Part shown: in pieces, positions 57,712 through 64,000 of the stretch
Numbering within the stretch: position 1 is the first letter of the stretch
How the letters are laid out: every line of letters begins with the position of its first letter
Source: CAVQCA01 sp963710815
GTDB lineage: Bacteria; Pseudomonadota; Gammaproteobacteria; UBA9214
Assembly (NCBI GenBank): GCA_963710815.1
Contig: CAVQCA010000056.1
Location: 1-64,000 of the forward strand
Direction: 5' to 3'
DNA length: 64,000 bases
Position numbers and translations under genes: made by a program
Notes under the pieces: model-generated
Told to the model about the DNA's origin: nothing
The model's database searches: none
Seen by the model: only the letters and a program-made list of their open reading frames with translations

Positions 57712-58170
57712 ATGAAAAAGCTTCTCATTATTATCACCTGCTTTGCAAGCATTAATCTGACGGCCTGCTCCTCCTCCCATTGGCATGTGGTCTACAAGAT
57801 CGATATTCAGCAGGGCAATGTCGTCACCCAGGACATGGTCAACCAGCTGAAAACCGGCATGAACCGCAGCCAGGTCCAGTTCATCATGGGAACACCGCTG
57901 GTGATCGACACCTTCCACCAGAACCGCTGGGATTATGTGTACTATTTCAAGCCGGGTTACGGGAAATCCAGCGAAAAACGGGTCACACTCTTGTTCAAGG
58001 ACGACACCCTCGCCAGCGTTACCGGCTCGATGCGTCCCGAACCAGGCGCCTCGACAGAGAAGAACGCACCGGTAACGCTGGTCGTTCCGCCGTACGAGCG
58101 GGTGGAACCCGGACTACTCAACAAACTCTGGCACTGGATCACCTTCCGCAAGGCCCCTGGGGCAACCTGA
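57712..58170 (+). CDS. bamE: Outer membrane assembly lipoprotein BamE
   Basis: 152-residue lipoprotein (SmpA/OmlA) of the BAM complex that inserts outer-membrane beta-barrels. Signal peptide MKKLLIIITCFASINLTAC with lipobox LTAC, mature Cys19. The BamE fold has IDIQQGNVVTQDMVNQLKTG, QVQFIMGTPLV and RWDYVYYF. The tail after about 110 is an extension beyond the E. coli length (113). A longer frame upstream crosses the fur gene and is rejected in favour of the ATG at 57712. Confidence 0.96.
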   Translation: MKKLLIIITCFASINLTACSSSHWHVVYKIDIQQGNVVTQDMVNQLKTGMNRSQVQFIMGTPLVIDTFHQNRWDYVYYFKPGYGKSSEKRVTLLFKDDTLASVTGSMRPEPGASTEKNAPVTLVVPPYERVEPGLLNKLWHWITFRKAPGAT

Positions 58171-58196
58171 TGCCGGTTCGTCCGTAAACACCGTTT

Positions 58197-58370
58197 TCAC
58201 CGCAAAGACGCAAAGTTCGCAAAGTTCGCAAAGAAATTCACATTAACAGAAACAATCCCGATCCCCCTGAAATTCAGTTGCCTGGCGCATGCAGCCGGTT
58301 TAGCAGCTGCGTTTCAGAGGTGATCAGGAAAACACACAATGGCTTTGCGTTCTTTGCGTCTTTGCGGTGA
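58197..58370. repeat. Family A palindrome with duplicated unit (A11)
   Basis: Left arm TTCACCGCAAAGACGCAAAG plus a tandem duplication of TTCGCAAAG; right arm CTTTGCGTTCTTTGCG plus TCTTTGCGGTGA; loop about 100 bases. The left flank GTCCGTAAACACCGTTTTC is the complement of flanks seen right of other copies, showing arms of about 50 bp. Lies in the 287-bp gap between bamE and rnfH, which has no gene. Confidence 0.85.
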
Positions 58371-58457
58371 GTTAACTCTTTGATGGACAGGCACTGACCC
58401 ATCACCATACCGGCCATCCCGCGCAAGCGCTCTACCTTTAACACCCGAGGGGCGGCC

Positions 58458-58778
58458 TCACTCCTGACTGCCCGCGCCCTTCTTCATCTCCTTGCCCCTG
58501 GCCGCTCGCTGCTTCCTGACCTCCTTGGGGTCGGCGATCAAAGGCCGGTAGATCTCCACCCGGTCACCGTCGCGCAGGGTATCCGTCAACTTGCACGGCT
58601 TCCCGAAGATACCGACCTTGTCGTGCTGCAGGTCGATCTGCGGAAACTGCTCGAGTATCCCGGAGGCCCGGATGGCCTGTTCCGCCGTGGTGCCTTCTTC
58701 GACGGGCAGCTCCAGGATCAGCTGCCGCCGCGGCAGGGCGTAGGCGACCTCTACCGTGAGTTGTTCAGCGCCCCCCAT
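58458..58778 (-). CDS. rnfH: RnfH family ubiquitin-like protein
   Basis: 106-residue protein of the RnfH/UPF0125 family, a beta-grasp fold: VEVAYALPRRQLILELPVEEG, GKPCKLTDTLRDGDRVEIYRPL. Function is not established; it accompanies ratA across proteobacteria and resembles the antitoxin-position gene of the ratAB pair. The ATG at 58778 overlaps the ratA 3' end by 14 bases; a longer frame upstream is a ratA shadow. A basic tail (KQRAARGKEMKKG) follows the domain. Confidence 0.92.
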   Translation of the reverse strand: MGGAEQLTVEVAYALPRRQLILELPVEEGTTAEQAIRASGILEQFPQIDLQHDKVGIFGKPCKLTDTLRDGDRVEIYRPLIADPKEVRKQRAARGKEMKKGAGSQE

Positions 58779-59202
58779 AAATCTGGACCGCCCGCTGCTG
58801 AAAGGAATCCACCAGGGTATTGGCAATCTGGCCAAAGATCGGGCCGACCACCAGACCGAGGACCCGGCTGGAGAAGCCGTACTCGAGAAACAGCGCGATC
58901 TTGCTGCCCTCCTCTCCCAGGGGGTCGAAGCGCCAGAAGCCGTCGAGCTGGCTGAACGGTCCATCGACAAGATGCATTTCGATCATTTTGTTTGTCTGAT
59001 GACGGTTGCGCGTGGTGAAGGATCTGGTCATACCACCGACCGCGAATTCGATGCGGGCGCGCACCTCGTCGATATCACGGGAGAGTATGCGCGCCCCCTG
59101 ACACCACGGAAGAAATTGCGGATAGGACTCGATGTCGCTCACCAGAGCGAACATCTCCCCGGGCGTATAGGGCACCAGCGCCGAACGATCAACCGATTCC
59201 AC
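58765..59202 (-). CDS. ratA: Ribosome association toxin RatA / START-like cyclase family
   Basis: 145-residue START-like protein homologous to E. coli RatA (YfjG), reported to block 70S formation, and to mitochondrial Coq10, a ubiquinone-binding factor. Motifs: SALVPYTPGEMFALVSDIESYPQFLPWC at the N terminus and FGQIANTLVDSFQQRA at the C terminus. The ubiquinone role seems at least as likely as the toxin role. The start codon is GTG at 59202. Convergent synteny with smpB is usual, but here a symporter gene intervenes. Confidence 0.93.
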   Translation of the reverse strand: MESVDRSALVPYTPGEMFALVSDIESYPQFLPWCQGARILSRDIDEVRARIEFAVGGMTRSFTTRNRHQTNKMIEMHLVDGPFSQLDGFWRFDPLGEEGSKIALFLEYGFSSRVLGLVVGPIFGQIANTLVDSFQQRAVQIYGGR

Positions 59203-59229
59203 AATGATGAGCCTCAGAACATTCCGCTA

Positions 59230-60612
59230 TCAGATGATGCCGATGGTATGCAGGAGCACGACGATCACCGCGACCGGCGCGATGTAACGCAGCAGGAAAC
59301 GCCACACGCGGTACGCCACCCCACCGCCCATGCCCAGCTCCTCCACACTGGAATCGCGGCGCATGCACCATGCGACGAACACGACGATCAACAACCCGCC
59401 GAGCGGACGCATGATGCCGGCGGTGAAGTGATCCAGCAGGTCGAATATCGTATCTTCGCGGAAGACCGGGATCCACGAAAGCAGTTTCACATCCGCCCAG
59501 ATGTTGAACGAGAACACCGTGAGCAACCCGCACAACCAGGCTGCGACCCCGGCCAGCACGGAGGCATGGGGGCGGCTCATCCCGTGATTTTCCACCAGCC
59601 AGGCGACGGCCGGCTCGATCAACGAGATGGCGGAAGTCCAGGCGGCGATCACCAGCAGGATAAAAAACAGCATACCGAAGAAAGCCCCGCCGTTCATATG
59701 GCCGAAGACGATGGGCAGGGTCCGGAATATCAGTCCCGGACCGGAGGCCGGCGCAAGCCCGCTGGCGAAGACGAGGGGGAAAATGGCGAGACCGGCCAGC
59801 AGGGCAATCACCGTATCCATGACGGACACCGCGATGCAGGAACTGGCGATGGGAGTGTCGTCCGGCAGATAGGATCCGTAAATCATGATCGCCCCCATGC
59901 CCAGGCTGAGGGTGAAAAAAGCATGGCCCATGGCCGCCAGAACGGCGCTCACGGTTATCCGGCCGAAATCGGGCCGAAACAGGAAATCCATCCCCTGTGC
60001 AAAGGCCCCGCTGTGCCATGCATAGGCGTCCAGCACCAGCAGCAGCACAACCAGGGCGGGCACGAGGATGCGCGTGGCCGCTTCCAGCCCCCTGCGGACG
60101 CCCCGCGCCACGATGACCATGGTCATTACCATGAAGATCGTATGCCAGGCCATGAGGCGTTCCGGGTGGTCGACGAGGTTGGAAAATATGCTTTGCACGC
60201 CATCGGCCGTCAGTCCGGTGAACAGTCCGCTGCCGGTGCGGAACACATAGGCCAGCGTCCAGCCGGCAATCACGCTGTAATAGGAAAGAATAAGGAAACC
60301 GGCGAGCATCCCGATCCATCCCAGCCACTGCCAGCGAGGACTGAGATTCTCCTGTGCCGCCAGGGTGCGCATGGTATTGACGGGACTGTGACGGCCGCGT
60401 CGTCCCATCATGACCTCGGCCATCATGATCGGGATGCCGATCACGGCAAGACACAGGAGGTAAACCAGCACGAAGGCGCCGCCCCCGTTCTCGCCGGTGA
60501 GATACGGAAACTTCCAGATATTGCCCAGACCCACGGTGGATCCCGTGGCGGCCAGCACAAACGCCAGCCGGCTGGACCACTGACCGTGATTCGACACTCG
60601 CGCGGTTGTCAT
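59230..60612 (-). CDS. Sodium-dependent transporter, SNF/NSS family
   Basis: 460-residue secondary transporter of the neurotransmitter:sodium symporter (LeuT-like) family with about 12 transmembrane helices. Helix 1 carries FVLAATGSTVGLGNIWKFPY, the unwound sodium/substrate segment of the family, and helix 6 begins near FFTLSLGMGAIMIYGSY. Substrate is unknown; amino acids are typical. The ATG at 60612 gives the standard start, and the 18-codon upstream extension is rejected. It lies between ratA and smpB, which are normally neighbours. Confidence 0.93.
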   Translation of the reverse strand: MTTARVSNHGQWSSRLAFVLAATGSTVGLGNIWKFPYLTGENGGGAFVLVYLLCLAVIGIPIMMAEVMMGRRGRHSPVNTMRTLAAQENLSPRWQWLGWIGMLAGFLILSYYSVIAGWTLAYVFRTGSGLFTGLTADGVQSIFSNLVDHPERLMAWHTIFMVMTMVIVARGVRRGLEAATRILVPALVVLLLVLDAYAWHSGAFAQGMDFLFRPDFGRITVSAVLAAMGHAFFTLSLGMGAIMIYGSYLPDDTPIASSCIAVSVMDTVIALLAGLAIFPLVFASGLAPASGPGLIFRTLPIVFGHMNGGAFFGMLFFILLVIAAWTSAISLIEPAVAWLVENHGMSRPHASVLAGVAAWLCGLLTVFSFNIWADVKLLSWIPVFREDTIFDLLDHFTAGIMRPLGGLLIVVFVAWCMRRDSSVEELGMGGGVAYRVWRFLLRYIAPVAVIVVLLHTIGII

Positions 60613-60721
60613 ATGTGTTCCATAGCTGACCGATGACCGGGCATTGTCCGTGAAATGGTCGACCACCTCAACAACTCAACGGCAATGCACGGCATACGGA
60701 CGGGGTTGTTATACTGCGCGG

Positions 60722-61199
60722 ATGAACACCAGGAAAACCGGTACAGGCTCATCCGGGACCATCGCGCTCAACAGGAAGGCCCGCCACGACTTACTTCATT
60801 GAAGACCGCTTCGAGGCGGGGCTCGCCCTGCAGGGGTGGGAGGTGAAGAGTATCCGTGACGGCCGGCTGCAGCTGAACGAGAGCTATATCCTCATCAGGA
60901 ACGGCGAGGCCTGGTTGTTCGGCGTACACATCACACCGCTGACGAGCGCCTCCACCCATATCAAGACCGATCCGACCCGCACCCGCAAGCTGCTCCTGCA
61001 CCGTCGCGAACTGGACAAGCTGATCGGCGCCGTCGAGCGCAAGGGCTATACCCTGGTGCCGCTCGCCATGTACTGGAAAAACGGGCTGGCCAAGCTGGAA
61101 GTCGCCCTGGCCCGCGGCAAGCAGAGCCAGGACAAGCGTGCGACCGAAAAGGCGCGTGACTGGGAGCGGGAGAAGGGTCGATTGCTGCGCAAGCGTTAA
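60722..61199 (+). pseudogene. smpB: SsrA-binding protein SmpB, frameshifted as sequenced
   Basis: tmRNA partner in rescue of stalled ribosomes. From ATG 60722 the frame reads MNTRKTGTGSSGTIALNRKA then RHD and runs into a stop at 60800. Family sequence RHDYFIEDRFEAGLALQGWEVKSIR is recovered by removing one T at 60791-60792 (GACTTACTTC to GACTACTTC). The corrected protein has 158 residues, with GWEVKSIRDGRLQLNESY, and the basic C-terminal tail DWEREKGRLLRKR that enters the ribosome. The uninterrupted downstream piece begins only at 60843. No tmRNA gene was found in the window. Confidence 0.93.
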
Positions 61200-61212
61200 A
61201 GGCCCTAAAGTG

Positions 61213-61900
61213 TTACCGGGGAGTCACCAGGGATGGGGCCGGGACCGGCACCTTCAGATCGTCATGGTTTTTGTTGCGTTCTTCCAGCATGGCGATCAGC
61301 CCGTCCAGACCCTTGGAACGGATAATGGATGAAAAGCTGGAGCGCTGGGTCACGACGAGGCTGACGCCCTCGGCGACCACATCATAGATCTTCCAGTCCT
61401 CGCCGTCCCTGCGGTACATACGAAACTGGGCATGGATCAAGGGACCATTCGGTTGCGTGATTTCCGCGTCCACCTCCGCCAGATTGCCGGTCGGTGGGTT
61501 GCGCATGGGCAGGTACCTGATGGACTGTCCGCTGTAATCGGCACGGGAAATGGATGCCAGGTAGGTGTTAATCAGCAGCAACCTGAATTCCTGTTCAAAG
61601 ACTTCACGCTGCCTGGGTGTCGCCCTGCGCCAGTTGATGCCCAGCACCGACTGGGACAGGGCGATGAAATCGACATGCGGAATCACATATTTCTCGGCGA
61701 TGCTCGCGCAGGCGCGCCTTGTCGTCCAGTATCGAGGGATCCTCCTTGATGATCTCAATCACATGGTCGGATATCCCACGCAGCACGTCGACAGGGCTCT
61801 TTTCCGCGGAGTACACCGCTCCATGGACCAGACCGGAAGCCGGCAACAGGATAAGAAATAGCCTTAAATAGAATATAGAACTTATTGTTTTTCTGGTCAT
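61213..61900 (-). pseudogene. mlaC: MlaC/Ttg2D-like phospholipid-binding protein, frameshifted as sequenced
   Basis: Periplasmic lipid carrier of the MlaC family. ATG 61900 gives a signal peptide (TISSIFYLRLFLILLPASGLVHG) then SPVDVLRGISDHVIEIIKED. After DDKARLR the frame breaks near 61704-61708; one base later it continues SIAEKYVIPHVDFIALSQSVLG, the family hallmark, and ends at 61213 (TYLASISRADYSGQSIRY, RDGEDWKIYDVVAEGVSLV). Removing one base gives about 228 residues. No mlaABDEF genes are adjacent; instead it is divergent from a LolA-like/MMPL pair. The symbol is by homology only. It ends 14 bases from the convergent smpB. Confidence 0.85.
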
Positions 61901-62185
61901 ATAATATAAATTCTCTGGGGATGAGTGCAGAATGCCTGACACTCCAGGGAGACAACCGAGTGACAGCGGTTCGATGGCTGTCGACATATTCTAAATAAAT
62001 CATACGGGAATGGTAGTCGGGAATGATTAAATTTTACAGAGACTTCCCGTCCCCGGATGGGTACCGGCAAGGCGCTCGACGATTGATGCCGAACCTGACC
62101 GGCCGTTCAGCTTCCAGGCCGGTGAAGGAAATCATCCCGCAGCGGAAACTCATCCCATCGACTGTGCCTACCTACGAGACACTCA

Positions 62186-62213
62186 TTGACAAGCATAGGG
62201 TTGTTGTTAACAT
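62186..62213 (+). promoter_or_regulatory. Putative promoter of the LolA-like/MMPL operon
   Basis: TTGACA (62186-62191, consensus), 16-bp spacer, TAACAT (62208-62213). It lies 40 bases before the LolA-like start. The 353-bp gap 61901-62253 otherwise contains a 66-codon open frame (62023-62223) that overlaps this promoter and has no recognisable features, so I do not call it a gene. Confidence 0.55.
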
Positions 62214-62253
62214 CTTGAGTTAACTTAACAAAGAACACCAAGCCGATAACCGC

Positions 62254-63045
62254 ATGAAAATTCCCTTAACCGTCCTGCTGATGGTTTGTTCCCTCTCGAC
62301 AAACGCCGCGGATATCCCTCAGGTGATCAAGTCATGCCTGCAGCGCAACCTGCCGAAAACCACCTCGGCCCAGTCGATCGAACTGCGCGCGCGTGACCGC
62401 AGCGGCTACGAGCAGGTGCTCGAGGCTGATGTCTACTGGAAACGCTACGCCGATGATCAGGCGCGCGTGATGATGTACTTCCGCGAACCGGTGGATATCC
62501 GGGGCGCGAGATTCCTGATCGTACAGAAACAGCCCCAGAATGATATGTATATCTACATGTCCAGTCTGTTCACGGTCCGGCGCGTCACGTCGAAAAACAT
62601 CTCCAGCTCCATCATGGGAACGGATTTTTCCTATGAGGATTTTGAACGCATACAGGGAATACTCTCCGATGCCCGCGCCGAGCAATTTCCCGACGAAACG
62701 CTGGCGGGGAGACCCGTGTACGTGCTGATGAGTTATCCGAATGAAAACTCGGGCTACGTCAAGGTGGCCACCTACATCGACAAGGAGAGTTGCATTCCGC
62801 TCATGACGCAGTTCTACGCAAGCGGAAACGTGTTGCGCAAACAGATGACCATCGACCCGGCGGGCATCCACCACCAGGCGGGCATTTACTATCCGACCGA
62901 TCTGGTGATCAAGGATCTGAAGGAGAAAACCGAAACCCGCCTGATCGTCCACAATGTCAACATCGGTTTGCCCCTGGGAGATGACCTGTTTGATCCGAAA
63001 AAACTGAAGCAGGCGGACATCCCGGCCATCCCGCCCTCTCCCTGA
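62254..63045 (+). CDS. Outer membrane lipoprotein-sorting (LolA-like) protein
   Basis: 263-residue protein with a signal peptide (MKIPLTVLLMVCSLSTNAA, cleavage after about residue 19) and a LolA-like beta-fold of the type found next to MMPL exporters (family resembling pfam17131): SSSIMGTDFSYEDFERIQ, VYVLMSYPNENSGYVKVATYIDKE, QFYASGNVLRKQM. It probably binds a lipid or hydrophobic ligand in the periplasm and works with the exporter 3 bases downstream. The ligand is unknown. No Shine-Dalgarno sequence is evident. Confidence 0.88.
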   Translation: MKIPLTVLLMVCSLSTNAADIPQVIKSCLQRNLPKTTSAQSIELRARDRSGYEQVLEADVYWKRYADDQARVMMYFREPVDIRGARFLIVQKQPQNDMYIYMSSLFTVRRVTSKNISSSIMGTDFSYEDFERIQGILSDARAEQFPDETLAGRPVYVLMSYPNENSGYVKVATYIDKESCIPLMTQFYASGNVLRKQMTIDPAGIHHQAGIYYPTDLVIKDLKEKTETRLIVHNVNIGLPLGDDLFDPKKLKQADIPAIPPSP

Positions 63046-63048
63046 TCA

Positions 63049-64000
63049 ATGGGTATCCTCGACAAACTCTCCAGCCTTATCGCGAGGTCAACGGCGCTCG
63101 TCCTGCTGATCTCCGCGGTTCTCACCGTGCTGGCCGTTACCCGGCTGGTCGATCTGCACACGGGGCATTTACGCCTGGAGATCGACCCGTCCGCCAACCG
63201 GTTGCTGCCCGAGCATAACCCCGCCAAGCAGTTCTACGACCGGGCCCGGCGCACCTTCGGCAGCGACGAAATCCTGGTAATCGCGCTGACATCCCCGGAT
63301 GTCTTCACACGCGATACCCTGGCGCGCATCGACCGGATGACCCGGCGTATCAGCAACGTCGAGGCCGTCGATCACGTGGTATCGCTGACCAACGCGGTGG
63401 ACATACGCAGCGTCGACGGCGGTCTGGACATCGCGCCCTTCTTCGACAAGCTTAAAGAAAATCCCGGGGCCCTCAAGACGATGCGGCAGCGGGTACTCGA
63501 CAACCCCGTCTACAGCGGCAGCCTGGTTTCGAAAAGCGGAGATGCCACGGCGCTGCTCGTCTATTTCCAGGATATCGACGATCGGGATTTCATCCGTCGC
63601 GGCATACACGACAAAATCGTTTCCATCGTCAACCAGGAAAAAGGCCCCAACCAGGTGTGGCTGACCGGGACGCCCCACTTCAAGGTCTCCGTCATCAAGA
63701 TCCTGATACACGACCTGAAGTGGATACCGGCGTTCATCACCCTCATCATGGCCCTGGTGCTGATCGTCTGCTATCGCACGATCCTGGGCGTCGTGGTCCC
63801 GCTGGTCACCGTCGCCGTCGGCATGTTGCTCTCGCTCGGGGTCATCGCCGCGCTCGGGTACACGCTCAGCATGATCTCCGTGCTGGTGCCACCGCTGCTG
63901 ATGATACTGGGGCTCTCCTATTCGGTGCATGTGGTTTCCGATTACCAGCAGCACCGTCAGGAATCACCGGACAAGAAGTCCCTGGTAAGGGATACCCTGA
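63049..64000 (+). CDS. MMPL/RND family transporter, partial (3' end outside window)
   Basis: First 317 codons of a RND-superfamily exporter, open to the window edge. A transmembrane helix (about 14-33) is followed by a periplasmic domain (about 45-225), then helices from about 230 (PAFITLIMALVLIVCY) with the family segment YTLSMISVLVPPLLMILGLSYSVHVVSDY (about 275-305). The first 317 residues resemble MMPL proteins including hopanoid transporters such as HpnN; its substrate cannot be set from this part. ATG 63049 begins 3 bases after the LolA-like stop, so the two are an operon. Confidence 0.9.
   Translation, partial: MGILDKLSSLIARSTALVLLISAVLTVLAVTRLVDLHTGHLRLEIDPSANRLLPEHNPAKQFYDRARRTFGSDEILVIALTSPDVFTRDTLARIDRMTRRISNVEAVDHVVSLTNAVDIRSVDGGLDIAPFFDKLKENPGALKTMRQRVLDNPVYSGSLVSKSGDATALLVYFQDIDDRDFIRRGIHDKIVSIVNQEKGPNQVWLTGTPHFKVSVIKILIHDLKWIPAFITLIMALVLIVCYRTILGVVVPLVTVAVGMLLSLGVIAALGYTLSMISVLVPPLLMILGLSYSVHVVSDYQQHRQESPDKKSLVRDTL

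Noticed and set aside
62023..62223. 66-codon plus-strand frame before the LolA-like gene
   Set aside because: It overlaps the best promoter candidate, has no recognisable features and no homologue I know of.

Overview
This 64-kb window is a housekeeping segment of a GC-rich gammaproteobacterium. The evidence is conserved gene order: tpiA-secG-tRNA-Leu-nuoA-N-tRNA-fMet-rimP-nusA-infB-rbfA-truB-rpsO-pnp, hrcA-grpE-dnaK-dnaJ-dapB-carA-carB-greA, and fur|bamE with recN, ratA, rnfH and smpB nearby. Split nuoC/nuoD, CIRCE control of hrcA and DarP beside PmbA fit lineages such as Chromatiales or Ectothiorhodospiraceae. I cannot name the species.

Layout. At 0.1-2.1 kb lie divergent pmbA and darP. 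From 2.5 to 53.9 kb every gene reads on the minus strand. In transcription order these are hrcA-grpE-dnaK-dnaJ, dapB, carA-carB-greA, a DUF4149-like membrane protein, rlmE, ftsH, folP, glmM, a seven-gene V-type ATPase operon, tpiA, secG, tRNA-Leu(GAG), nuoA-N (complex I), initiator tRNA-fMet, rimP-nusA-infB-rbfA-truB, and rpsO-pnp. From 54.1 kb to the end the strands alternate: nadK, recN, fur|bamE, ratA-rnfH, a sodium:neurotransmitter-type symporter, smpB, an MlaC-like gene, then a LolA-like periplasmic protein with an MMPL/RND exporter cut by the window edge.

Two things stand out. First, a V-type ATPase of the Chlamydia/Borrelia type sits between glmM and tpiA. Its order, B-D-I-K-E-X-A, is a circular permutation of the usual E-X-A-B-D-I-K. 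Its K subunit carries residues matching the sodium-binding ligands of Enterococcus NtpK. Second, almost every larger intergenic gap is filled by long imperfect palindromes. Family A is built on CGCAAAGACGCAAAG, B on CCACGGAAACACGGAA, C on GTAGGGTGG and D on GGCGGAACCGC. They nest in one another, and their two arms change together, so hairpin structure appears to be maintained. One copy splits nuoJ from nuoK and another separates the V-ATPase A gene from the rest of its operon.

Quality caution: six genes (nuoG, secG, dapB, dnaJ, smpB and the mlaC-like gene) each read correctly only if exactly one extra base is removed. All six have the same sign. I read this as probable insertion errors in the assembly rather than six real pseudogenes, but that needs raw reads.

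Regulatory signals supported by the sequence: a CIRCE operator overlapping the hrcA promoter; sigma70-like promoters for pmbA, rpsO, tRNA-fMet, nuoA, carA and the LolA-like gene; an intrinsic terminator just before the rimP start and another just before the carA start (attenuator candidates); and terminators after pnp and tRNA-fMet.
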